Source of the DNA: Paludibacteraceae bacterium | GTDB lineage: Bacteria; Bacteroidota; Bacteroidia; Bacteroidales; Paludibacteraceae | NCBI GenBank assembly: GCA_017456885.1 | Contig: JAFTIM010000004.1 | Span: 62,001-126,000 of the forward strand | Direction: 5' to 3' | Length of the DNA stretch: 64,000 nucleotides | Part shown: piece after piece, positions 26,517 through 34,960 of the stretch | Position numbering within the stretch: position 1 is the stretch's first letter | Layout: every line of letters begins with the position of its first letter | Notes under the pieces: generated by a model | The model's database searches: none | The model's input: only the letters and a program-made list of their open reading frames with translations | What the model was told of the DNA's origin: nothing | Made by a program: the position numbers and the translations under genes

Positions 26517-27800
26517 TTATTCTTTGCTCCAAGTACAAGGGAAGGTGTTGTTGATTGGACGAATATAGCCTTTTGTAGGATTTGCAGAACTTCCTCGATC
26601 CGTACAAGTATCTTCAACAAAAAACAATTGATGGAAGTCGTCAAAAATCAAATACGACATACTTTCACCAAAATAAACACTTGCCTTGTAATTTCCAGAA
26701 TTAATGGTATATGGATTCAATTTGAAGTCAACCGTGTACATACCAATTTTTGAATCACATTCACCTATTGTGCCCAAAATTTGTTCTTCTTCGCAGACAA
26801 TAATATCATCCAAAGTTGAAATACGCAAATTGGCATCCAACATTGCATTCTCTTTGTAGCACATAAATTTCAAGCGGAATAACACACCTGTTTCAATCGA
26901 AATCTGACTAGAACCATCTAATGGTAAAATTTCAAAGCTCTTAATGCGAATCACATCATTACCAGGTGCTGTAGATAAATCATCAAAATACTGATTTTCA
27001 GAACTTCCACCATCGCCAATATAGTGTTCCACAGTTTCATTGATACCACCCAAATATTTAATCGTTCCATTCTCCAACAACACACCGGTCTTACACAAAC
27101 TCTTTACACTCGCCATATTATGACTAACAAATAGGACGGTGCGGCCTTCGCCTTGGGAGACGTCTTTCATCTTGCCGATGGCTTTCTTCTGGAACTCGGC
27201 GTCACCGACAGCGAGAACCTCGTCCACGACGAGAATTTCGGGGTCGAGGTGGGCAGCCACGGCGAAGCCGAGACGCACCATCATACCGCTGGAATAGCGC
27301 TTCACGGGGGTATCAATATAACGCTCGCAGCCGGAGAAATCCACTATCTCGTCTAACTTGGCGGCGATTTCCTGCTTGGTCATTCCGAGGATAGCGCCGT
27401 TCATGTAGATATTCTCGCGACCGGTCATCTCTGCATGGAAGCCCGTGCCGACCTCGAGGAGGCTGGCGATACGTCCGCGTGCGCGGATGGTGCCCGTGGT
27501 GGGGGCGGTAACCTTACTAAGGAGTTTGAGCAGGGTGCTCTTGCCCGCGCCGTTCTTGCCGATGATACCTACCACATCGCCCTGCTCGACCTTGAAATCA
27601 ATGTTCTTCAGTGCCCAAACATAGTCAGACGTACCTTTGGTGGCACGGTCGTTGGTCTCGCCAATCTTCAAATAAGGGTCTTCGCGGCGCAACACATTCA
27701 CTGTCCACCAACGATTCAGGTCGTGGCTCAAAGTGCGTGTGCTTACCAAACCAAGACGGTATTGTTTCGAAATGTTATTAAATTCAATGGCTGTACTCAC
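26517..27800 (-). CDS. wzt: O-antigen/polysaccharide ABC exporter ATPase (Wzt type)
   Basis: A 427-residue protein from a GTG start at 27800. ATPase domain: Walker A GKNGAGKST at residues 81-89, the signature YSSGM and Walker B ILVVDEVLAVGD. The region after about residue 265 is a beta-rich Wzt-like C-terminal domain that in known systems recognises the modified end of the finished chain before export. Wzt normally works with a Wzm permease, which is not seen in this window. Base composition shifts within the gene: by hand count 27181-27240 is 57% GC, 27241-27300 67% and 26701-26760 30%, suggesting a mosaic history. Confidence 0.9.
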   Translation of the reverse strand: MSTAIEFNNISKQYRLGLVSTRTLSHDLNRWWTVNVLRREDPYLKIGETNDRATKGTSDYVWALKNIDFKVEQGDVVGIIGKNGAGKSTLLKLLSKVTAPTTGTIRARGRIASLLEVGTGFHAEMTGRENIYMNGAILGMTKQEIAAKLDEIVDFSGCERYIDTPVKRYSSGMMVRLGFAVAAHLDPEILVVDEVLAVGDAEFQKKAIGKMKDVSQGEGRTVLFVSHNMASVKSLCKTGVLLENGTIKYLGGINETVEHYIGDGGSSENQYFDDLSTAPGNDVIRIKSFEILPLDGSSQISIETGVLFRLKFMCYKENAMLDANLRISTLDDIIVCEEEQILGTIGECDSKIGMYTVDFKLNPYTINSGNYKASVYFGESMSYLIFDDFHQLFFVEDTCTDRGSSANPTKGYIRPINNTFPCTWSKE

Positions 27801-27872
27801 TGCAATTCAATCCTAAAATAATTTAACTGCAATGATACATTATTTTTATAGAAAAAACAAGATGAAACTGGT

Positions 27873-29003
27873 TTAAATATACATATCGGCTATAGTCTTA
27901 CAAACTCTCTCAATATCCGATGGTTGTAACTCATAATACATAGGCAAACGAACCAGCGAATCGGTGTATTTATCGCTGTTCGGCAACTCTCGTCCATCGT
28001 GTTTAGCGGCATAAAAAGCACTTTTATGAAGACTTAAGTAGTGAAACAATGCCAGGATGTTACTCTCTTTCAGTTTATTGATAAGCGCAGTACGTTCTTT
28101 GATATTTTTGCAAATCAAATAGAATAAATGCCCGTTATTGGTTGCATAATCAGGTATAAAAGGGATCTGGAAATATCCTTTCGTTGCTAACGGGTGCAAT
28201 GTTGTATAGTATTGCTCCCATAGTTGTTTGCGCTTATTTTGTATTTGTTCCATACACTCTATTTGTGCCCATAAAAAAGCGGCTATAATTTCCGATGGCA
28301 AAAATGAACTTCCTGTATCAACCCAACCATATTTATCAATCTCACCTCGAAAAAATTTTGTACGATTAGTACCTTTTTCCCATATAATTTCGGCACGTTC
28401 GATAAGTCTTTCGTCATTTACGCATAGCATTCCACCTTCACCCGATATTATGTTTTTTGTTTCGTGAAACGAAAATGTGGACAACTGCCCTATCGTTCCC
28501 AACGGACGTCCTTTGTAATAGGCATCAATGGCTTGTGCAGCATCTTCTACTACTATAAGATGATATTTGTCGGCTATCGCCATAATAGCATCCATATCGC
28601 AAGCAACACCGGCATAATGAACAGGCACAATCACTCTGGTACGAGGTGTTATCAATGCCTCTATTTTGGAGGCATCAAGGTTGGGCATATTGTTCATCGA
28701 GTCGGCAAAAACAACCTTTGCACCTTCGCGTACAAATGCCAATGCCGTAGAAACGAACGTATAGCTTGGCACGATCACCTCATCGCCCGGTTGCAACGAG
28801 CAAAGCATGGCCGCCATCTCCAAAGCATCGGTACACGAGGTGGTCAGCAGGCATTTCCCAAAACCGTATTTTTGCTCGAAAAAACGCTGACAACGCTTTG
28901 TGAATATTCCATTTCCGGACAATTGCATCATGCGAACGGCTTCGCAAATATAAGCAGTCTCGTTACCGGTCAAGAAAGGTTTATTAAATGTTATTTCGTT
29001 CAT
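27873..29003 (-). CDS. DegT-family sugar aminotransferase (WecE/RffA-like)
   Basis: About 376 residues from ATG at 29003; the start overlaps the methyltransferase by 20 bases, and an upstream extension to 29075 is not needed. N-terminus ITFNKPFLTGNETAYICEAV is the WecE/RffA pattern. PLP lysine is Lys183 in FSFHETKNIISGEGG. VVEDAAQAIDAYYKGRPLG supplies the cofactor Asp. WecE makes dTDP-4-amino-4,6-dideoxy-D-galactose from dTDP-4-keto-6-deoxyglucose. It is a different subfamily from the two FdtB-like enzymes, so the locus may produce both 3-amino and 4-amino sugars. Confidence 0.87.
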   Translation of the reverse strand: MNEITFNKPFLTGNETAYICEAVRMMQLSGNGIFTKRCQRFFEQKYGFGKCLLTTSCTDALEMAAMLCSLQPGDEVIVPSYTFVSTALAFVREGAKVVFADSMNNMPNLDASKIEALITPRTRVIVPVHYAGVACDMDAIMAIADKYHLIVVEDAAQAIDAYYKGRPLGTIGQLSTFSFHETKNIISGEGGMLCVNDERLIERAEIIWEKGTNRTKFFRGEIDKYGWVDTGSSFLPSEIIAAFLWAQIECMEQIQNKRKQLWEQYYTTLHPLATKGYFQIPFIPDYATNNGHLFYLICKNIKERTALINKLKESNILALFHYLSLHKSAFYAAKHDGRELPNSDKYTDSLVRLPMYYELQPSDIERVCKTIADMYI

Positions 29004-29655
29004 TTTTATATCTTTTGAAAAGTGTATCTGCCGTTTCAAAAGTATCGTCTTTGAACAAAAACAAAGCGAACTCAAAAGGCATATAATCGTTTCTCAAAAC
29101 TACATTTCTTGAGTATTTATAGGCTATCGACAACACTTTTTCGGGGGCATAATGGAAGTTGCCTTCTAACTGATAATCAACTTTATCGGATAAAAAATCA
29201 AATGCAAATCCGTCTCGACAAAGTGTTAATATTTTTGCAAATACAAGGTTGAGATATTCATATTTGTCAATGCCGCGTAGTGCAAGATTAAAAGTCCCCG
29301 AAGCTACTGCGTAATCAAATGACTCTTTGGGAGAAAAATCCAACACGTCTGAAATCTCAAAGCATTTATATGATTGCGGATGATGTTTACGGGCTTCAGC
29401 AATGAAACACGCTTGCAAATCAATCCCCGTATAGTGATAGGTTGCATAGTTTTTATCTAAAAAAACAGCCAAATCACCAAAACCACATCCAATATCAAGC
29501 AATGATTTCCCTCGAAAATCGTATTGTGAAGTAAGAATTTCAAAACGTATGTCTTGTTTTCCCTTGTCCCACCCCAACGATTTCGGAGAATAACCGTTTG
29601 CTTTGTAACGTTCTGAATAAAAATGGTTTATATTTTCATAATTGATGCTCGACAT
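28984..29655 (-). CDS. SAM-dependent methyltransferase (class I)
   Basis: About 223 residues from ATG at 29655; the TTG at 29661 is less likely. SLLDIGCGFGDLAVFLDK is motif I of the Rossmann methyltransferase fold and YTGIDLQACFIAEAR the acidic end of strand 2. The later FDYAVASGTFNLALRG corresponds to motifs II-III. Its place between a WecE-like aminotransferase and a GtrB-like GT2 suggests sugar or glycan O- or N-methylation; the acceptor is unknown. Confidence 0.8.
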   Translation of the reverse strand: MSSINYENINHFYSERYKANGYSPKSLGWDKGKQDIRFEILTSQYDFRGKSLLDIGCGFGDLAVFLDKNYATYHYTGIDLQACFIAEARKHHPQSYKCFEISDVLDFSPKESFDYAVASGTFNLALRGIDKYEYLNLVFAKILTLCRDGFAFDFLSDKVDYQLEGNFHYAPEKVLSIAYKYSRNVVLRNDYMPFEFALFLFKDDTFETADTLFKRYKNERNNI

Positions 29656-30583
29656 CGTCAAAATTTATTTTCTCCTGTATAATGTAACGAGGGCGTTGTT
29701 TGGTATTATCGAATATCTTGCTCAAATAAATTCCTAATACCCCCATAAACATAATGAGCAATCCTGCTATCAGCCAAAGTGAAATAATTAACGAAGTGTA
29801 ACCCGAAACATCGGTAATGCCTAATAGATATTGAACGAGATAATATATCCCTACCAAAAACGAGCATATCGAGAGTAAAAAACCAAATTTCACCATCAAC
29901 GACAAGGGTTTGTTTGAAAATGACACGATGATGTCTTGCGACAAATTCAGCAACTTCCCAAACGAATAACTCGATTGCCCTTCGTAGCGTTTTTCATGCA
30001 CTACAGGTATAGTCGTTTTATTAAATCCTACCCATGTTATCATTGTAGTGAAACACCGCACCGAGTCGTTCATTGCGAGCATGCTTTCGATAACTTTGCG
30101 ATGAAAAATGCCGAAATTACCGATATTCGCATCTTGCTTGGTGTTGGTCAGATAGTTGTACAATGCGTAAAACATATGCGCTTGCATTTTTTTCCACAAC
30201 GAATCTTTACGCTGAACCCTTTGACCGAAAACCACCTCGAATCCTTCTTGGGATTTGGCATAAAGATTGGGTATTTCATTCGGATTATCTTGCAAATCGC
30301 AATCCATTACCACCACCCATTCGCCTTTCGATTCGTTCAGTCCTGCCATAATAGCATATTCCTGCCCAAAATTTTTGCTCAATTTAATGCCTTTTGCTTG
30401 AGGATAAAGTCGGCAATTTTGCACAATTTTTCCCCACGAAGCATCGGGAGAACCATCGCATACCAGCAATATTTCAAAATTGTCGGTAATTGTTGATACA
30501 CTCGCCACAATTTGCTTTACAAGTTCATCTACAATATTTTCGGCTTTATATACAGGAGTAATAACGGAAATCAGTGGTCGCAT
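29636..30583 (-). CDS. GtrB/ArnC-like polyprenyl-phosphate glycosyltransferase
   Basis: A 315-residue GT2. ISVITPVYKAENIVDELVKQ and ILLVCDGSPDASW start the fold, and VVMDCDLQDNPNEIP carries the DxD and the LQD-N-P signature of the GtrB/ArnC/DPM group. Two C-terminal membrane helices follow (about 230-252 and 267-292). Family members load a sugar onto undecaprenyl phosphate for use by GT-C enzymes on the outer face; the GT-C-like protein at 13811-15289 is a possible partner. It overlaps the methyltransferase frame slightly. Confidence 0.9.
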   Translation of the reverse strand: MRPLISVITPVYKAENIVDELVKQIVASVSTITDNFEILLVCDGSPDASWGKIVQNCRLYPQAKGIKLSKNFGQEYAIMAGLNESKGEWVVVMDCDLQDNPNEIPNLYAKSQEGFEVVFGQRVQRKDSLWKKMQAHMFYALYNYLTNTKQDANIGNFGIFHRKVIESMLAMNDSVRCFTTMITWVGFNKTTIPVVHEKRYEGQSSYSFGKLLNLSQDIIVSFSNKPLSLMVKFGFLLSICSFLVGIYYLVQYLLGITDVSGYTSLIISLWLIAGLLIMFMGVLGIYLSKIFDNTKQRPRYIIQEKINFDDVEHQL

Positions 30584-30617
30584 AATTTTTTATTATTTAT
30601 GCGAAAATACGTTTTTT

Positions 30618-31730
30618 TTATAAAAGATTGATACGTTTATCGCTTTTATAAATTAAATAACCACTTCGGTCTGAACTTGCATGCAAAGTTTTTAGCTCGT
30701 TATCGAAAATTTCCGATTTTACAATAAAAGGATATTCATTGCTTTTGGCCAATATATTTTTAAGCGAAGAGGTTTCTTGCGATAAAAAATAGACCCCCGA
30801 AAAATGCTTTTGAGCGATTTTTGGCACCGAGAATTTTCCTAATGCCACATCGATGACACCTTGCAGAAAATCGTATCCGGTAGAAAGCTCAACCAAATGA
30901 GAGCCGATAAAGTCGCCTCCCATGCGCGCTCCCACTTCGATTATATACAACGATCCTTGCGGAGTGATTTTTATTTCGGTGTGCGAAGCTCCGTTTTCGA
31001 CATGCAACACATCTAAAGCTTTTCTTGTCAATGTTTTTATTGCGTTCACAATTTTTGCATTCAACATTGAGGGTTGATGATGTGCAATTTCCACAAAATA
31101 ATTGTCGGTGGTAACTTTATCCGTTATTGCCAATATATAATGTTGCCCGTGCCACGAGATAGCTTCCACGCTGACTTCCCTGCCTTCGATGTATTGCTCC
31201 ACTATCACCTCTTTCGCAAAAGAGGCTTCTTGGGCTTTTTGTATGGCATTTTTCAAAGAAATGACATCCGATACCTTTTCAACAGCTAAACTACCGGAGC
31301 GGTCTGCCGGTTTTACAACTACCGGAAATGTTACTTTATCAAAATCGGTATTTTGCTGATTCAAAGAATAATAAAAAGGCGAAGATGCGTTGCTTGATTT
31401 TAATTTATCCCTCATCGCAATCTTATTTGTAACCAAATTTGTGTATGGATAAGGATTTGCGGTGAGGTGCATTTTGTCAGCTACATAGTTTACGGTTTCC
31501 ACCGCCAAGTCTGATGCAATGGTAAGTATTCCATTGATTCTTATGCGTTGGCATATTTCAAGAATTGACTCTTTGTCTCTAATCGAAATCGGATAAAAAG
31601 CGTCGGCAACATCTTTGCAGACAGCCCCCGACTCCCATGCAAAGCAATGAGTTTCCAAACCCATTGCTTTAGCCTTTTCCACCAATGGTAGTTGAAGATA
31701 ACTTGCCCCTATGATTGCTATTTTTTGCAC
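30618..31730 (-). CDS. ATP-grasp ligase/carboxylase-like protein
   Basis: A 370-residue protein from a GTG start at 31730. N-terminal AIIGASYLQLPLVEKAKAMG resembles the pre-ATP-grasp domain of carbamoyl-phosphate synthase and PurK-type enzymes. FPVVVKPADRSGSLAVEKV and IVEQYIEGREVSVEAIS are ATP-grasp motifs, and EIKITPQGSLYIIEVGARMGGDF is the metal/ATP C-terminal motif. Such enzymes join a carboxylate to an amine using ATP. Next to a WecE-like aminotransferase it might acylate an amino sugar with an amino acid. It heads the minus-strand polysaccharide run. Confidence 0.82.
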   Translation of the reverse strand: MQKIAIIGASYLQLPLVEKAKAMGLETHCFAWESGAVCKDVADAFYPISIRDKESILEICQRIRINGILTIASDLAVETVNYVADKMHLTANPYPYTNLVTNKIAMRDKLKSSNASSPFYYSLNQQNTDFDKVTFPVVVKPADRSGSLAVEKVSDVISLKNAIQKAQEASFAKEVIVEQYIEGREVSVEAISWHGQHYILAITDKVTTDNYFVEIAHHQPSMLNAKIVNAIKTLTRKALDVLHVENGASHTEIKITPQGSLYIIEVGARMGGDFIGSHLVELSTGYDFLQGVIDVALGKFSVPKIAQKHFSGVYFLSQETSSLKNILAKSNEYPFIVKSEIFDNELKTLHASSDRSGYLIYKSDKRINLL

Positions 31731-31735
31731 AAGAA

Positions 31736-31743
31736 CAAATGTA
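31736..31743 (-). promoter_or_regulatory. Candidate -7 box upstream of ATP-grasp gene
   Basis: Minus-strand TACATTTG matches TAnnTTTG and lies only 5 bases upstream of the GTG start at 31730. If real, the transcript would begin at or very near the GTG, giving a leaderless or near-leaderless mRNA. Chance occurrence in AT-rich sequence is possible. Confidence 0.3.
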
Positions 31744-31763
31744 GAAAAATTTCAAGAATTTTA

Positions 31764-32213
31764 TTACTGATGTCTATTTAATCGTTCGGCAGCCAACTCC
31801 TCGTATTTTGTACCGGGACGACCATAATTGGCATAAGGATAGATTGAAATTCCACCTCGCGGATAAAATAACCCTGTAACCTCTATGTATTTAGGGTCCA
31901 TCAGTTTTATTAAATCGTCCATAATGATATTCACACAATCCTCATGAAAAGCACCATGCGAACGAAAACTGAACAGATAAAGCTTCAAACTTTTGCTCTC
32001 CACCATTTTTATATCGGGGATATACGCTATCTTGATTTCAGCAAAATCGGGCTGTGATGTTATCGGGCAAAGTGCTGTAAATTCAGGACAGTTGAACTGT
32101 ACCCAATAGTCGCGCCCTTGGTGTTTATTCTCGAACGTTTCAAGCACTTCCGGTGCGTAATTTTGCTTATACTCTGTTTTTTTACCCAGTAGGGTTAATT
32201 GATTTTTTTCCAT
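31764..32213 (-). CDS. queF: NADPH-dependent 7-cyano-7-deazaguanine reductase QueF
   Basis: About 149 residues from ATG at 32213, one base after the queE stop. [15 protein letters not shown] contains the nucleophilic cysteine (Cys49) and proton-relay aspartate (Asp56) of QueF, and [14 protein letters not shown] matches the conserved downstream motif. It reduces preQ0 to preQ1 with two NADPH, the last step of preQ1 synthesis. This is the short unimodular type. It is the last gene of the yhhQ-queC-queD-queE-queF run. Confidence 0.95.
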   Translation of the reverse strand: MEKNQLTLLGKKTEYKQNYAPEVLETFENKHQGRDYWVQFNCPEFTALCPITSQPDFAEIKIAYIPDIKMVESKSLKLYLFSFRSHGAFHEDCVNIIMDDLIKLMDPKYIEVTGLFYPRGGISIYPYANYGRPGTKYEELAAERLNRHQ

Positions 32214-32214
32214 A

Positions 32215-32931
32215 CTAAACTCCTCTTTTTTCAGGGTCCCAAATAAATTTATGAATTTGTAATTGTAACCTTGCATCGGTAAGCAATGGCTCTTTTTTCA
32301 TCCATTCAACAAGTTTTTCGGCAGAATATGCGTTCCACACCGTACCCAAATAGATGTTCGGCATATCGCATTTGTTAGCCGAATAAACAGTCTTTGTTTT
32401 TTGCAAAAAATGAAGCATTGCCCGAATATCATCGTCGCTTGCAATTACAAATTTTATGACATCGCTTGACGATAATGCCAAAAAATTTTCCTGCAACATG
32501 TGTTGTTCCATTCCCGACGATGGTAACTTATAGTCAATGGTAAAAAACAACGTTCCACTACCATTCGGCGTCTTTTTTTGCATCTCCTGATAGGGAGCAA
32601 TCGCTACAGCACCATTGGTTTCGATATTGACGTGAAATCCGTTTGTAAGCAACTGCTTAATGAGCGAGGAAATGCCTTGCGAAAGGAGCGGTTCGCCTCC
32701 TGTTATGGTGATGTTTTTAATATCCGTTCTCAATGCCGAGAATATATTTTCACTCGTCATTTTTGAGAATATGACAGGAGCATTTGTCGTATCCCAAGCA
32801 TACTTCGTGTCGCAGTAGGGACAATGCAAATTGCACCCCGCCAAGCGAATAAATTGAGTAAGGCTTCCGCTTCGTTTTCCCTCTCCCTCTACGCTCACAA
32901 AAATCTCCACTACGTTGTAAAATCGTTCCAT
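32215..32931 (-). CDS. queE: 7-carboxy-7-deazaguanine synthase QueE (radical SAM)
   Basis: About 238 residues from ATG at 32931; the frame extends to 32979 but would overlap queD further. The radical SAM CxxxCxxC cluster site is Cys33, Cys37, Cys40 in [12 protein letters not shown], and [13 protein letters not shown] is the GGE SAM-binding motif. QueE converts 6-carboxytetrahydropterin to 7-carboxy-7-deazaguanine. The start overlaps the end of queD by a few bases, so translation is probably coupled. Confidence 0.95.
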   Translation of the reverse strand: MERFYNVVEIFVSVEGEGKRSGSLTQFIRLAGCNLHCPYCDTKYAWDTTNAPVIFSKMTSENIFSALRTDIKNITITGGEPLLSQGISSLIKQLLTNGFHVNIETNGAVAIAPYQEMQKKTPNGSGTLFFTIDYKLPSSGMEQHMLQENFLALSSSDVIKFVIASDDDIRAMLHFLQKTKTVYSANKCDMPNIYLGTVWNAYSAEKLVEWMKKEPLLTDARLQLQIHKFIWDPEKRGV

Positions 32932-32935
32932 TACG

Positions 32936-33268
32936 CTATTTGATATAAGATGCCGTATTGTTTTCGCTTTCTTGCACATCTACTCTAAAACAAAATGGCT
33001 GCAATACGTCGCAAACATATTTGGCAAGCAGTTCGGCAGTAGGATTAAAGGGTAATACCTCGTTCAGAAATTGATGGTCGAGCGGCGTTATTACTTTTTG
33101 CTTTATTTCCGAAAAATCCATTATCATTCCGTTGTGATTGAGCGACTCGGAACGAAGATAAATATCAATTATCCAATTATGCCCATGAATAGCGGTACAT
33201 TTCGACTCGTAATCAAGATTTAGTTTGTGAGCGGCACTTATTTCCACTCTTTTTCTTATTTCAAACAT
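32936..33268 (-). CDS. queD: 6-carboxytetrahydropterin synthase QueD
   Basis: A 110-residue protein: His14 in AAHKL and His28/His30 in IHGHNW form the zinc site, and Cys24 is the catalytic cysteine. FEIRKRVEISAAHKLN is typical of the PTPS-like fold. It converts dihydroneopterin triphosphate to 6-carboxytetrahydropterin, the first committed step. The stop of queC abuts its start. Confidence 0.95.
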   Translation of the reverse strand: MFEIRKRVEISAAHKLNLDYESKCTAIHGHNWIIDIYLRSESLNHNGMIMDFSEIKQKVITPLDHQFLNEVLPFNPTAELLAKYVCDVLQPFCFRVDVQESENNTASYIK

Positions 33269-33931
33269 CTATTTTGTGTTTTTTCGTTTCAAATACTCTT
33301 CCAATCCTTTTTTGCGCAACTTACATGCCGGACAGTGTCCGCAACCATCGCCACGAATGCCATTGTAACAAGTCAGCGTTTCGGTTCGCACCAAATCGAA
33401 AACCCCGAGTTGGTCGGCCATCGCCCATGTGTCGGCCTTGTCGAGCCACATCAGCGGAGTATGTATTACAAACTGATGTTCAAGGGCAAGATTCAACGTA
33501 ACATTCAAACTGCGGATAAACGAATCGCGACAATCGGGATAACCGGAAAAATCGGTTTGCGAAACCCCTGTAATTATATTGTCGCAACCATGCTCCAAAG
33601 CATATACGGCTGCAATCGAAAGAAAAAACAGATTTCTCCCCGGAACAAATGTATTTGGCAAATTATCTTGTGGTTTCTCTTGATCCATCGTTATTGTACT
33701 ATCCGTTAAGGCATTTTTACTTAACGAAGAAATAAACGGAATCGTCATTATATCGAAAGGAACTGATGCTTTTTCGGCTATTTTGCGGGCTATTTCCACC
33801 TCTTTTTGGTGTTTCTGACCATACAAAAATGAAATTGCACGCACATGACGAAAATGCTTTAATGTCCAAAACAAACATGTGGTGGAGTCTTGTCCGCCGC
33901 TGAATACTACAACTGCCGAATCTTTATTCAT
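33269..33931 (-). CDS. queC: 7-cyano-7-deazaguanine synthase QueC
   Basis: A 220-residue PP-loop ATPase: [13 protein letters not shown] at residues 10-22 is the pyrophosphatase loop, and a C-terminal cysteine cluster in [19 protein letters not shown] is the zinc site. QueC converts 7-carboxy-7-deazaguanine to preQ0. It lies directly downstream of yhhQ with no gap and upstream of queD, in the order expected for a single operon. Confidence 0.96.
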   Translation of the reverse strand: MNKDSAVVVFSGGQDSTTCLFWTLKHFRHVRAISFLYGQKHQKEVEIARKIAEKASVPFDIMTIPFISSLSKNALTDSTITMDQEKPQDNLPNTFVPGRNLFFLSIAAVYALEHGCDNIITGVSQTDFSGYPDCRDSFIRSLNVTLNLALEHQFVIHTPLMWLDKADTWAMADQLGVFDLVRTETLTCYNGIRGDGCGHCPACKLRKKGLEEYLKRKNTK

Positions 33932-34614
33932 TACTCAATATCCTTGATTTTTAAAATGTTATAAGAAATATCCGTATCGTACACATCCGTATTTTCCCAT
34001 TTTTTTATGGTTTTTACCAAACGATAGGTGATGGGAAGCACAATGATTTCGTACACCGACTTCAATACGATTTGGGTCAGCATCATCAATAGCAATTCTT
34101 CCCACGCTACAATGCCTCCAAAGGCTATCGGGAAAAATATGAGCGAATCGGCACTCTCCCCTACGATGGTAGAAAGCACTGCCCGAAGCGAAAAATGACG
34201 CCCGTGGCTATATATTTTCATTCGGCTCATGACATACGCATTGAGAAACGACCCAACAAAAAATGCCAACAGACTTGCAACCACTATCCGAGGAGCAAAT
34301 CCGAATACAAAATTGAAATGTTCTTCACCCTCCCAAAAAGGTGCGGCAGGAATGGCAACGGCTATCAGTCCCATTATCGCCACAAAAAAGTTCATCACAA
34401 AACCGCTCCAAATAATCAGACGCGTTTTTTTGTAACCCCACACCTCGGCTATGCAGTCGTTGATGATATACGAAATCGGGAAAACCAACAATCCTGCCGT
34501 AACCGAAAGGCTGCCTATTTGTATTATTTTGGTTTCAAGAAGATTGGCTGCTATAAGGCATACATTGAACAAAATGCCGAGCAACATAAAAGATACGGAT
34601 ACTTTTTCTTTCAT
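33931..34614 (-). CDS. yhhQ: Queuosine precursor transporter YhhQ
   Basis: A 227-residue integral membrane protein of the COG1738/QPTR family with about six hydrophobic segments ([39 protein letters not shown] and others). [21 protein letters not shown] is the family signature. It imports preQ0/preQ1-type precursors. Coexistence with a complete queC-D-E-F set means the cell can make or salvage preQ1. Its ATG is two bases after the 3' end of a candidate preQ1-I riboswitch. Confidence 0.93.
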   Translation of the reverse strand: MKEKVSVSFMLLGILFNVCLIAANLLETKIIQIGSLSVTAGLLVFPISYIINDCIAEVWGYKKTRLIIWSGFVMNFFVAIMGLIAVAIPAAPFWEGEEHFNFVFGFAPRIVVASLLAFFVGSFLNAYVMSRMKIYSHGRHFSLRAVLSTIVGESADSLIFFPIAFGGIVAWEELLLMMLTQIVLKSVYEIIVLPITYRLVKTIKKWENTDVYDTDISYNILKIKDIE

Positions 34615-34616
34615 AA

Positions 34617-34650
34617 CTCCTGTTTTTTACGTGGTGTTCTAGAATACACG
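34617..34650 (-). promoter_or_regulatory. Candidate preQ1-I riboswitch upstream of yhhQ
   Basis: Minus strand: stem arms CGTG and CACG enclose a loop containing TTCTAG and ACAC, followed by TAAAAAAC and AGGAG. This matches the preQ1-I layout: short P1, TTCTAG-type L1, a C just before the 3' arm, an A-rich strand and a 3' segment that can pair with L1 (UUCU with AGGA). The AGGAG is also the ribosome-binding site two bases before the yhhQ ATG. Ligand-stabilised pairing would hide it and repress translation. Call made from recollection of the consensus; no covariance search was possible. Confidence 0.72.
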
Positions 34651-34680
34651 ACCGCTAATTCACGGTTTCAAATTTGAGTG

Positions 34681-34688
34681 CAAAATTA
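34681..34688 (-). promoter_or_regulatory. -7 promoter box for yhhQ-que operon
   Basis: Minus-strand TAATTTTG matches TAnnTTTG, about 30 bases upstream of the riboswitch. A TTG-rich stretch lies about 19-20 bases further upstream in the -33 position. It is well placed to start a transcript that begins just before the aptamer. Confidence 0.55.
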
Positions 34689-34888
34689 GGTAAATGTATC
34701 GAAATACGCAACAACAACCCTTTTCGATTCTGACATAGTTACAAGTCGAATAAAAACACACCTATCTCCCGAACCAGCCAAACCCTTCTCAAGAACTTGA
34801 CGGTATGCCGTTTTTGCAACTCGTAAACCCTTCCAAAATTTCTTCGTTTCCCATATTTGTCGTTTGTTTTGTCATATCAAAAATTTGT

Positions 34889-34911
34889 TATATTTTTGCA
34901 AGTGGAAAGTC
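34889..34911. repeat. Downstream element A after orphan toxin-tail gene
   Basis: This 23-base stretch, containing TTTGCAAGTGG and AGTC, closely resembles 35609-35631. It lies about 50-70 bases past the stop of the orphan gene in its direction. On the plus strand it includes TATTTTTG, a -7-like box. The rest of 34689-34960 holds no gene I can support; the longest minus-strand ATG frame is 28 codons. Confidence 0.6.
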
Positions 34912-34960
34912 GAGTGTGAAAGAAGTCCTTCTTTTTCTGCGGCTTTCTTTCTTTTTATAC

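Noticed and set aside
26489..26644. 52-residue extension of the tandem FdtA gene into the Wzt gene
   Set aside because: It overlaps the end of Wzt and has no family similarity; MNYPQIIQLP is the natural start and matches the remnant.
34689..34960. Search for an immunity gene after the orphan toxin-tail gene
   Set aside because: The longest minus-strand ATG frame is 28 codons and has no family resemblance; the 61-codon plus-strand frame spans the stop region of the orphan gene and looks like shadow.
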